This document shows, piece after piece, positions 1 to 7,101 of a stretch of 7,950 bases of DNA; the stretch's first letter is position 1; each line of letters opens with the position of its first letter. Made by a program: the position numbers and the translations under genes. The stretch lies in the NCBI GenBank assembly GCA_043719385.1, contig JAYSTY010000224.1:1-7950 (forward strand), written 5' to 3'. The notes under the pieces were generated by a model. The model did not search any database. It saw only the letters and a list, made by a program, of their open reading frames with translations, and had not been told where the DNA came from. This stretch comes from JAFDVL01 sp043719385. GTDB lineage: Bacteria > Acidobacteriota > Blastocatellia > RBC074.

Positions 1-2
1 TC

Positions 3-3000
3 ACGCAGGAGGCTGACCGTGTGCACCGCTTTATGCAGGAAGCCAAAGCTGCATCCGCCCTCAATCATCCCAACATCATCACGGTGTACGACATTGGTGA
101 GAGCGAAGCCGGACGCTTCATCGTGATGGAGTTGGTGGCGGGTCGCACGCTGCGTACTGTTATTGCCGCAGACAATTCCCTCGAAACGCTACTGACACTA
201 AGCAGTCAAATGGCCAAAGCTCTGAGTGCCGCGCACGCCGCAGGCATCACGCATCGTGACATCAAACCCGACAATATTATGGTGCGCGATGATGGTTATG
301 TGAAGGTACTGGATTTTGGATTGGCACGGTTACGGCCTGTGACAGAAAGTGATGAAAAAGCGGCTACGTTAGCGCAACAAACGATGCCGGGGCAATTGAT
401 GGGGACGGTCGCGTATATGTCGCCGGAACAGGCACGCGGCGAAACGGTCAATCATCCATCTGATATTTTCGCGCTCGGCATTGTGTTGTATGAACTGGCA
501 ACGAAACGGCATCCGTTCAAGGCCGAAACTTTGGTTGGTTACTTACACGCGATCACGTTACAAACGCCGCCGCCGCTGAAGCAATTGCAGCCGCACCTTC
601 CCGCCGCGCTGGAAGCTTTGATTTTGCGGATGCTGGAGAAGGACGCGAGCCAACGCCCGACCGCCAGCGAAGTCGCGCAGGCATTGCAGGAAATCGAGAA
701 ACGGAGAGACATTGAGAAGGCCAGAAGAAACGATGAAGGGACACTGATGCTCGCTCCATCCGCTGTGCCACTGGCTCCCGCCGCTCCCATTCGTCACACC
801 GTTGGGCGCGAGCCGGAGCGCAGAGAACTGCGTGCGGCATTCAACGCAGCGCAGGCTGGGCGCGGTGCGCTGTTGTGTGTGGCGGGCGAACCGGGCATCG
901 GCAAGACAACGCTGGTCGAAGATTTCCTCGCCGAGCTTGCCAGCCAATGCACCATTGCACGCGGGCGTTGTTCAGAACGATTGGCGGGAACTGAAGCATA
1001 TTTGCCGTTGCTCGAAGCGTTGGAGTCGCTGCTGCGAAACAGTACCGCGAGCCGTAGCGAGTCGGGTTCTTTTGCCGCCACCATGAAACAGCTTGCGCCG
1101 ACGTGGTACGCACAGGTCGTGCCGTTGTCGGGCGACAGCGAAGAGTCCGCGCGCTTGCTGACCGAAGTCAAAGCCGCTTCGCAGGAACGAATGAAGCGCG
1201 AACTCTCCAACTTCCTGCAAGCCGTCGCGCAGGAGCGTCCGCTGGTCTTGTTCTTTGACGATTTGCATTGGGCGGATGTCTCGACGATTGATCTGCTGAA
1301 CTTTCTCGCGGGCAAATTCGATGCGATGCGCGTGTTGATTGTCGTGACCTATCGGCCTTCGGATATGCTGCTCGCCAAACATCCATTCTTACAGATCAAG
1401 CCGGATTTACAGGCGCGTGGCGTCTGTCGGGAGTTGCTGCTGGAGTTTTTGACCGAAGCCGAAGTTGCCGAATACTTGGCGCTGGAATTTCCCGGTCATC
1501 ACTTTCCCGTAGAGTTTCCCCAACTGATTCACGCCAAGACGGAAGGCAGTCCGTTGTTTATGGCTGACCTCGTGCGCTACCTGCGCGACCGCAGCGTGAT
1601 TGCCAACACGAGCGGCGCGTGGACGTTGGAACAATCACTGCCCGACATCGAACGCGAGTTGCCGGAATCGGTGCGCGGAATGGTGGAACGCAAGATCGCG
1701 CAACTCAGCGAAGAGGATCGCAAGCTGCTGACGGCGGCAAGCGTGCAGGGCTACGAGTTCGATTCGGCAGTCGTGGCGCAGGTGCTGAACCTTGAGGCCG
1801 ACGAAGTCGAAGAACGATTGGAAAAACTGGAACGAGTCTTTGCCTTTGTGAAGCTGACGAGCGAAACCGAGTTTCCGAATCGCGCGCTGACATTACGTTA
1901 TCGGTTTGTGCATGTGCTTTACCAGAACGCGCTGTATGGGGCATTGCGCGTAACGCGACGGGCGACGCTGAACGCGGCGGTGGCGCAATCGTTGCTGGGG
2001 TTTTATGGCGTGCAAAGCCACAGCATTGCAGCAGAATTGGCGAGTCTGTTTGAGTCCGCGCGCGACTTTGCGAAGTCTGCCGAATTCTTCGCTATCGCCG
2101 CGCAGAATGCCGCACAGGTCTTTGCCAACGCCGAAGCGATTGTGCTGGCGCATCGTGGATTACATGCGCTAAAGACGCTGCCTGCCAACGCTGACCGTGA
2201 TCGTCAGGAACTGACATTGCAACTCACGCTGGGGCAGTCACTGGCTGCCACTACATTCTGGGCCGCCCCGGAAGTCGGAGAAGTGCATCGGCGCGCGCGG
2301 GAACTGTGTCAGCAACAATCCGGCAATCCGCAGTTCTTTCAGGTGTTGACCGGGTTGTTTCTGCATCATTTGATCAGGGCTGAAATGAAGGAGGCGAGTG
2401 AATTGGCTCAGCATCTCCTTCAGCTTGCGGAGGCGGCACAGGATTCATTTATGCTGGAACTCGCCCATTGGTGTGCAGGTGTCGCGACCCATCATCGGGG
2501 AGATTTTACCGCTGCCCAAAAACACTTCGAGTCAGGTCTTGGCTTTTATCGTCCCGGTCAAAACCTTCCGTATCACAGCATTACTGCTCCGAGTGCCGGG
2601 TCAGCCAGTGAGTTGGCGCGCAACCTGTGGATTCAGGGGTATCCCGATCAGGCGCTACAGCAGGTGCATCAGGCTTACGATCTGGCAGATAGCCAGTCGA
2701 ATCCCAGTACCCTTGGGTTTGCGCTGACCTTTTATGCTCTCATTCATCAACTTCGCCGGGAGGAAATCGCCTGCCAGGAAAAAGCCGAAGCGGTGATTAC
2801 CCTCTCGCGGGAAAAAGATATTGCTGACAATATTCTTTGGGCGACTTGCACTTACGGCTGGGCCATTGCCAGCCAGGGACGGTATGAAGAAGGTCTGGTT
2901 CAGCTTCGTGAAGGCACGACGATTTGCCAATCAATCGGGGCCCAAGTTGCGCTCACCATATTCCTTGCTATGACGGCAGATGCCCTTTGGTGTGCGGGAC

Positions 3001-4835
3001 AGTTTACCGAGGCGCTGAAGACAATAGATGAAACGTTGGCGATGACACAGCGCAATCGTGACTGCTTCTACGATGCCGAGTTACACCGACTGCGGGGTGA
3101 GTTGTTATTACTCAATGGCGCAACGGAGGCAGAAGCGGAAGCCTGCTTTCAGCAAGCCATTGTCGTTGCCCAACAGCAAAGCGCGAAATCCTGGGAATTG
3201 CGTGCGGCGACAAGTCTCGCACGTCTGTGGCAACAGCAGGGCAAGCAGACCGAAGCGCGGCAGATGCTGGCGGAAATTTACGGCTGGTTCACCGAAGGCT
3301 TCGACACGGCGGATTTGCAGGACGCCAAAGCATTGCTGGATGAACTGAGCTTGAATCCGCAGGGACAACCGACAGAGTCCGACAAACTTCAGTTTGTCGC
3401 AGCTTTGGATGGAGAGCCTCTGCCGGAAACAAACGACAAACTGAAGTTTGTCGGACATTCCCCGTCCATCGCCGTCCTGCCCTTCGTCAACATTAGCAAC
3501 GATCCTGACAACGAATACTTCTGCGACGGGCTGGCTGAAGAGTTGCTCAATGCTCTGTCGAAGATCGGAGCTTTGCACGTCGCCGCGCGCACTTCGGCCT
3601 TTTCCTTCAAAGGCAAAGAGATTGACATCCGCGAGATCGGGCAGAAGCTGAACGTCGGTGCGGTGCTCGAAGGCAGCGTGCGCAAATCCGGCCATCGGCT
3701 GCGCATTACGGCGCAACTCATCAACATCGCGGATGGCTATCATCTCTGGTCGGAACGTTACGACCGCGAGATGAAAGACATCTTTGACATTCAGGATGAA
3801 ATCTCGCTGGCGATTGTGGATGCGCTGAAAGTGGAACTGCTGGGCGCGGAGAAGGCGGCGGTGACGAAGCGTTACACGGATAATACGGAAGCATATCAGC
3901 TCTATTTGATGGGGAGATTCCATTTCGGCACGGCCACGGACGAAGGGTTCACCAAAGCTATTGCGTATTATGAACAAGCCGTTGCGATAGAACCCGATTA
4001 CGTGTTGGCCTTAGCCGGATTGGCGGAGGTCTGGCTGAACCTTTGGTATTGGGGATATTTATCGCCGGAAGAAAGCCTGCTCCAAACGCAGGTTGCCTGC
4101 GCCAGAGTTTTGGAAGCTGATCCAACACTAGCGGAATCTCACATTGGCTCGGCACAACTAAAATTTTATTACGAGCGGGATTTTGCTGGAGCAGTGCAGG
4201 AGTTCAAACAAGCCATCGCCTTAAACCCAAATCAAGCAGATGCGCGCGGCGAATACGGCTTGATTTTGTCCGTGCTGGGGCGAACCGCCGAAGCCCAAGC
4301 CGAAGGGCAACGAGCCTTGCAACTTGATCCGCTTTCGCTTCTCTCATATTACCGCGCCGGATATATTTACTGGGCGTTGCGAGATTCCGACCGTACGCTT
4401 GAATGCAGTCGAAAGCTGATTGAAATCGAGCCGAATTTCTTTGGCGGATATTCACTCGCCGGTGTCGAGTTATGGACGTTGGGGAAATATGAACAGGCGC
4501 TCGCTCAAATACAAACTGCCGCAGCCTTCGGCGAACTCAGGGATTTATGTTATCTGGGCTGTTTGTATGGCATCACGGGCGAGCCGGAAAAAGCACGACA
4601 GGTGCTTGAGCAGTTACAGGGATTCAGCCAAACGCGGCACGTGCTGGCGCTCTATTCGGCGATGATTTATGCCGCGTTGGGTGAAATGGATGGTGCGTTT
4701 GAATGGTACGAAAAATCTTACGAACAGCGTGAAGCCATGTTGGTTTACCTCAAATGTACCGCTCCCCTGCTGCCGGGATTCAAGGATGACCCGCGACTGG
4801 CTGACCTGCTGCGGCGCATCGGCTTGCCGGAGTGA
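3..4835 (+). CDS. Ser/Thr protein kinase-STAND ATPase-TPR-TolB-like-TPR fusion protein (5' end missing)
   Basis: This is a giant cytosolic signalling protein of which at least 1610 residues are visible. Residues are numbered from the GTG at 21, which is not the true start: the frame is open to the window edge and the upstream codons (TQEADR) continue the usual kinase sequence. The glycine loop and ATP-binding lysine therefore lie outside the window. The kinase domain (to about 230) has HRDIKPDN at 78-85, DFG at 98-100 and SPE at 134-136, so it should be catalytically active. Next comes an AAA_16/STAND-type ATPase with Walker A GEPGIGKT at 289-296 and Walker B LVLFFDD ending at D413-D414, followed by HWAD. 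A TPR-like helical block of the kind found in predicted ATPases and class III cyclases runs from about 650 to 1108. A linker (1109-1147) contains two palindromes. A TolB-like domain (about 1148-1280, starting SIAVLPFVNIS) and a second TPR block (about 1290-1600) complete it. Domain calls are by motif recognition. The input signal and phosphorylation targets are unknown. No terminator is evident after the stop. Confidence 0.93.
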   Translation, partial: TQEADRVHRFMQEAKAASALNHPNIITVYDIGESEAGRFIVMELVAGRTLRTVIAADNSLETLLTLSSQMAKALSAAHAAGITHRDIKPDNIMVRDDGYVKVLDFGLARLRPVTESDEKAATLAQQTMPGQLMGTVAYMSPEQARGETVNHPSDIFALGIVLYELATKRHPFKAETLVGYLHAITLQTPPPLKQLQPHLPAALEALILRMLEKDASQRPTASEVAQALQEIEKRRDIEKARRNDEGTLMLAPSAVPLAPAAPIRHTVGREPERRELRAAFNAAQAGRGALLCVAGEPGIGKTTLVEDFLAELASQCTIARGRCSERLAGTEAYLPLLEALESLLRNSTASRSESGSFAATMKQLAPTWYAQVVPLSGDSEESARLLTEVKAASQERMKRELSNFLQAVAQERPLVLFFDDLHWADVSTIDLLNFLAGKFDAMRVLIVVTYRPSDMLLAKHPFLQIKPDLQARGVCRELLLEFLTEAEVAEYLALEFPGHHFPVEFPQLIHAKTEGSPLFMADLVRYLRDRSVIANTSGAWTLEQSLPDIERELPESVRGMVERKIAQLSEEDRKLLTAASVQGYEFDSAVVAQVLNLEADEVEERLEKLERVFAFVKLTSETEFPNRALTLRYRFVHVLYQNALYGALRVTRRATLNAAVAQSLLGFYGVQSHSIAAELASLFESARDFAKSAEFFAIAAQNAAQVFANAEAIVLAHRGLHALKTLPANADRDRQELTLQLTLGQSLAATTFWAAPEVGEVHRRARELCQQQSGNPQFFQVLTGLFLHHLIRAEMKEASELAQHLLQLAEAAQDSFMLELAHWCAGVATHHRGDFTAAQKHFESGLGFYRPGQNLPYHSITAPSAGSASELARNLWIQGYPDQALQQVHQAYDLADSQSNPSTLGFALTFYALIHQLRREEIACQEKAEAVITLSREKDIADNILWATCTYGWAIASQGRYEEGLVQLREGTTICQSIGAQVALTIFLAMTADALWCAGQFTEALKTIDETLAMTQRNRDCFYDAELHRLRGELLLLNGATEAEAEACFQQAIVVAQQQSAKSWELRAATSLARLWQQQGKQTEARQMLAEIYGWFTEGFDTADLQDAKALLDELSLNPQGQPTESDKLQFVAALDGEPLPETNDKLKFVGHSPSIAVLPFVNISNDPDNEYFCDGLAEELLNALSKIGALHVAARTSAFSFKGKEIDIREIGQKLNVGAVLEGSVRKSGHRLRITAQLINIADGYHLWSERYDREMKDIFDIQDEISLAIVDALKVELLGAEKAAVTKRYTDNTEAYQLYLMGRFHFGTATDEGFTKAIAYYEQAVAIEPDYVLALAGLAEVWLNLWYWGYLSPEESLLQTQVACARVLEADPTLAESHIGSAQLKFYYERDFAGAVQEFKQAIALNPNQADARGEYGLILSVLGRTAEAQAEGQRALQLDPLSLLSYYRAGYIYWALRDSDRTLECSRKLIEIEPNFFGGYSLAGVELWTLGKYEQALAQIQTAAAFGELRDLCYLGCLYGITGEPEKARQVLEQLQGFSQTRHVLALYSAMIYAALGEMDGAFEWYEKSYEQREAMLVYLKCTAPLLPGFKDDPRLADLLRRIGLPE
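3377..3456. repeat. Pair of oppositely oriented palindromic repeats inside the kinase gene
   Basis: Positions 3377-3399 and 3434-3456 are perfect 23-base reverse complements separated by 34 bases. Each arm is also a palindrome by itself: CGACAAACT-TC-AGTTTGTCG at 3380-3399 and CGACAAACT-GA-AGTTTGTCG at 3434-3453, each a 9-bp stem around two bases. The DNA or mRNA can thus fold either as two small hairpins or as one long one. Both copies are read in the same frame, giving SDKLQFV and NDKLKFV. They fall in the linker between the first TPR block and the TolB-like domain, where an insertion is tolerable. The layout is like paired REP sequences (BIME-like) or Rickettsia palindromic elements that insert into coding regions. 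Membership of a genome-wide family is inferred. Confidence 0.85.
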
Positions 4836-4837
4836 TT

Positions 4838-4881
4838 TTGAACCTGTGAAGATTCGGAAGTTTTATTATTTGTGCTATGAT
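4838..4881 (+). promoter_or_regulatory. Possible promoter for the RHH-like/HNH gene pair
   Basis: The short AT-rich gap after the kinase stop contains TTGAAC (4838-4843) and TATTAT (4864-4869), a -35/-10-like pair with a long spacing of 20. It also contains an extended -10-like TGC-TATGAT (4873-4881). A start from the second would fall in or next to the ribosome binding site, so the first is the more plausible of the two. Neither is strong, and read-through from the kinase gene is equally possible. Confidence 0.2.
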
Positions 4882-4884
4882 TTT

Positions 4885-4891
4885 GGAGAGG
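4885..4891 (+). promoter_or_regulatory. Ribosome binding site deciding the start at 4901
   Basis: GGAGAGG lies nine bases before ATG 4901 and is a good Shine-Dalgarno match. It overlaps the region that would be coding if the upstream in-frame ATG at 4877 were used. This supports 4901 as the real start of the small RHH-like gene. Confidence 0.7.
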
Positions 4892-4900
4892 TTTAAATTT

Positions 4901-5284
4901 ATGGAAATCAACGTTAAGTTACCCAATAATTTGTACGCGGGAGTTTCGTACTTAGCCAAAACAAAGAAAAAAAGTGTGGCTACGATTATTAAAAATGCAG
5001 TAGAGAAAGCAGTCAATGAAGAAGCGGAAACAACCGAACGCCCTTTGGCAGATTGCTCGGACGAAGAAGTTTTGGCATTGGCAAATTTGAAAATGCCAAA
5101 TGAGCAGGCAAAACGGCAAAGCGACCTCTTGTATAAAAATCAAGCTGGCACGTTGACACCACTTGAGCGCAACGAACTCGAAGTACAGCTTTATGTCTAT
5201 CAAATTGGTAACCTCAGAAAAGCACAGGGTATTGCCGAATCGGTGATGCGGGGATTGATAAAAACTCCTGAAGATTTGCAATGA
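4901..5284 (+). CDS. Small protein with ribbon-helix-helix-like N-terminus, partner of the HNH nuclease
   Basis: This gene encodes a 127-residue soluble protein. The start at 4901 is preferred over the in-frame ATG at 4877 because of the GGAGAGG at 4885-4891 and because MEINVKLPNNLY is a natural beginning. Residues 2-7 (EINVKL) look like a beta strand followed by two helices (about 10-20 and 25-40), the layout of CopG/Arc-type DNA-binding antitoxins and repressors. After a polar linker, residues 51-127 form a second, helical part with SDEEVLALANLKM and LTPLERNELEVQLYVYQIGNLRKAQGIAESVMRGL. From memory of the family, this C-terminal signature recurs in small proteins encoded just before HNH nucleases in cyanobacteria, Chloroflexota and others; no search was run. 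The stop overlaps the nuclease start (ATGA), so translation is probably coupled. A role as DNA-binding autoregulator or nuclease inhibitor is inference. No membrane segment or signal peptide is visible. Confidence 0.85.
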   Translation: MEINVKLPNNLYAGVSYLAKTKKKSVATIIKNAVEKAVNEEAETTERPLADCSDEEVLALANLKMPNEQAKRQSDLLYKNQAGTLTPLERNELEVQLYVYQIGNLRKAQGIAESVMRGLIKTPEDLQ

Positions 5285-5700
5285 GCTATGTCTCCGACAA
5301 ATTACGCCAAAAAATAATAAAGCAAGCCAGAAATCGTTGTGGTTATTGTTTAGGCGAACAACGATACATATTAGTGCCACTCGAAATTGACCACCTCTTG
5401 CCAACCGCCAAAGGTGGGACAGATGACGAGGAAAATCTGTGGCTGGCTTGTCCATTATGCAACGCCTACAAAGGAACAAAAACTCACGGCGTTGATCTTC
5501 AAACTCGACGAAAAGTCTCTTTATACAATCCCCGCAAACAGCACTGGAAACGGCACTTTATCATCGTCAATGGCGTTAGAATCGTTGGGAAGACAGCTAT
5601 CGGGCGTACTACCATTTTTGCTTTAAGAATGAATAATCGAATATCCATAACTGTTCGCCAAAACTGGTTCCTGGCAGGCTGGTATCCGCCATCTAATTAA
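5281..5700 (+). CDS. HNH endonuclease
   Basis: This gene encodes a 139-residue HNH-family nuclease expected to cut DNA in a metal-dependent way. The core runs from about residue 18 to 66. CGYC (C20, C23) and CPLC (C57, C60) form a zinc-binding four-cysteine set. EIDH (D37, H38) gives the first catalytic histidine, N52 in the GGTDDEENL stretch is the central asparagine, and N61 and K64 close the motif. The C-terminal part (LYNPRKQHWKRHF, then VRIVGKTAIGRTT and an LNN-like MNN segment) follows the usual pattern of this short stand-alone family, so the protein looks complete. Its ATG overlaps the preceding gene's TGA by four bases, and no separate ribosome binding site is needed. Both genes have lower GC than the kinase gene, which fits an acquired cassette. 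The biological target is not known: defence, homing, toxin and repair roles are all possible. Confidence 0.9.
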   Translation: MSYVSDKLRQKIIKQARNRCGYCLGEQRYILVPLEIDHLLPTAKGGTDDEENLWLACPLCNAYKGTKTHGVDLQTRRKVSLYNPRKQHWKRHFIIVNGVRIVGKTAIGRTTIFALRMNNRISITVRQNWFLAGWYPPSN

Positions 5701-5732
5701 ATAACAGTATAGTATTTCTGGATTTAGGATTT

Positions 5733-7043
5733 ATGAATGATTGGAATCGCAGACAATGGATCGCAGGTGCGGCGGGTATCTCTGGCCTCGCAGGAATTGA
5801 AGATTTTCCGCTCGTCTTTAATGCCAATGCCAAAGGGCAAAAACGCAGCGGAAGCCCGAAAGCAAACGCTCCGCGCAGCAAAATGAAAATCACGAAATTC
5901 AAAGCGATGCTGGTGGCTTCGCCGGATTTTGCGTTGCTGAATTCGTGGAATGTACACGATTCGCATTTCAAGCGCACGATTTTGGAAATCGAAACCGATG
6001 ATGGCTACAAAGGTATTTCTGAGATTGGCGGCGGCAGCATCAAAAATTTAGAAGCAGCGAAGGAAATTGTGCTGGGGCGTGACCCGTTCGAGATTGAATA
6101 TTTTCGCCGCAATATCAAAGAAATAAATTCGTTTGGCGCAGTCGAAACCGCCTGCCTCGACCTCATCGGTAAAGTCATCAATCGCCGCGTCGTTGACCTG
6201 CTGGGTGGTGCTTATCGTGAAGCGCAACAATTTTCGGCGTACATTTTTTTCGTGATGCCGACGGCGAACGGGCCTGATTACACGACGCCGGAATCCGTAG
6301 CGAAACAGTTTGTCGAATTCAATCAGAAATACGGTTTCACTTCATGCAAATTCAAAGGCGGCGTGTTTCATCCCGACAAAGAAATCGAAGCTTTGCAAAT
6401 TATGCGCACGAAAATGCCGAACGCAAAACTTCGCATTGATCCCAACGCCGCGTGGAGCGTCGAGACTTCCGTGCGCGTGGCGAAGGCTCTCGAACCCATC
6501 AACATGGAATATTACGAAGACCCGACGCCGGGACTGGACGGAATGGCAGCGGTGCGACGACAAACGAAAATTCCACTCGCTACCAATATGGTCGTGACGA
6601 AGATGGAACACATCAAACCAGCCATTCAAAAGGGTTCGATAGATGTTGTCCTGCTCGACAATCACTACATGGGAGGCTTGACGAATGTGCGATATTGGGC
6701 GGCGATTTGCGAAGCGATGGGCTGGGGCTGTTCCGGTCACAGCAATAATCATTTAGGTATTTCAATGGCGATGATGACGCACATGAACTGCGCCATTTCC
6801 CGCGTCGAATATCACGCCGACACGCATTATCCGTGGACTACACAGGACATTATCAAAGGTGACATGCTGAAATTTAAAGATGGCAAAATGCCGTTGCCGG
6901 ATGCGCCAGGACTCGGCATAGAAATTGATCCTGACAAATTTTTAGCGTTGCAGGAAAACGTGAAGAAATTCAAAACACGCCACGACGAATTACAAAAGTG
7001 GGATCCAAAATATCCGCAGGACGATCACCGGATTCGCTGGTAA
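5733..7043 (+). CDS. Tat-exported glucarate-dehydratase-like enolase superfamily protein
   Basis: This gene encodes a 436-residue enzyme of the enolase superfamily, closest by motif to the glucarate dehydratase group, which dehydrates acid sugars after abstracting a proton next to a carboxylate. K206 and K208 (CKFKGG) are the base lysines. D236 (RIDPN), E262 (YYEDP) and N285 (ATNM) are the metal-ligand set. D309 (LLDNHYMGG) and H336 (GHSNNHLGIS) form the His-Asp dyad. The GHSNNH..IS.AM.TH stretch is the strongest link to glucarate dehydratase. The first 35 residues carry twin arginines (NRRQWIAGAAG, R6-R7) followed by a modest hydrophobic stretch, so Tat export is likely. A start at the internal Met51 (MKITKF) would give a cytosolic enzyme, but it has no ribosome binding site. 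The start at 5733 has only a close AGGA (5726-5729). The substrate is not fixed by sequence: another acid sugar, or a mandelate-racemase-like reaction, is possible. The last Trp codon and the stop lie inside a palindrome. Confidence 0.88.
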   Translation: MNDWNRRQWIAGAAGISGLAGIEDFPLVFNANAKGQKRSGSPKANAPRSKMKITKFKAMLVASPDFALLNSWNVHDSHFKRTILEIETDDGYKGISEIGGGSIKNLEAAKEIVLGRDPFEIEYFRRNIKEINSFGAVETACLDLIGKVINRRVVDLLGGAYREAQQFSAYIFFVMPTANGPDYTTPESVAKQFVEFNQKYGFTSCKFKGGVFHPDKEIEALQIMRTKMPNAKLRIDPNAAWSVETSVRVAKALEPINMEYYEDPTPGLDGMAAVRRQTKIPLATNMVVTKMEHIKPAIQKGSIDVVLLDNHYMGGLTNVRYWAAICEAMGWGCSGHSNNHLGISMAMMTHMNCAISRVEYHADTHYPWTTQDIIKGDMLKFKDGKMPLPDAPGLGIEIDPDKFLALQENVKKFKTRHDELQKWDPKYPQDDHRIRW

Positions 7044-7080
7044 GTGGGTATTTTTTGCATTGAAAAATACCCACTTACCA
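7038..7080. repeat. Long hairpin spanning the stop codon of the dehydratase-like gene
   Basis: Positions 7038-7055 and 7063-7080 are perfectly complementary, giving an 18-bp stem with a seven-base loop (TGCATTG). The left arm includes the last sense codon and TAA stop of the preceding gene. The stem could slow or end transcription or protect the mRNA end. However, no T-run follows it on either strand (the T-run is inside the stem), so it is not a standard intrinsic terminator. Confidence 0.8.
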
Positions 7081-7101
7081 CGCAGCTTTAGTGCGTGGTA
7101 A
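7075..7101. repeat. Second hairpin, overlapping the first
   Basis: Positions 7075-7084 pair with 7092-7101 in a 10-bp stem around the seven-base loop GCTTTAG. The left arm shares 7075-7080 with the right arm of the preceding hairpin, so the two cannot form fully at once. The arms contain CCACGCA/TGCGTGG, similar in outline to the palindrome at 7237-7256 (CCACGAG/CTCGTGG). Confidence 0.75.

Noticed and set aside
21..23. GTG at 21 as the start of the kinase gene
   Set aside because: The frame is open to the window edge and the codons before it continue a typical kinase N-lobe sequence; a start here would remove the ATP-binding lysine and glycine loop.
3108..3977. Long minus-strand open frame of 289 codons
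   Set aside because: It lies wholly opposite the kinase gene, spans its well-recognised TPR and TolB-like domains, and its product has no recognisable domain.
4877..4879. ATG at 4877 as the start of the RHH-like gene
   Set aside because: The ribosome binding site GGAGAGG lies downstream of it and fits the ATG at 4901; the extra residues (MILERFKF) do not look like part of the fold.
4873..4881. Extended -10 promoter TGC-TATGAT on its own
   Set aside because: Its transcript would begin at about 4888, inside the ribosome binding site, so it is unlikely to drive the gene at 4901.
4952..5479. Minus-strand open frame of 175 codons
   Set aside because: It is opposite the RHH-like and HNH genes, whose motifs and ATGA coupling are clear; the translated product is Cys- and Phe-rich without a domain.
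7038..7080. Intrinsic terminator
   Set aside because: The stem is strong but no T-run follows it on either strand; the T-run is part of the stem itself.
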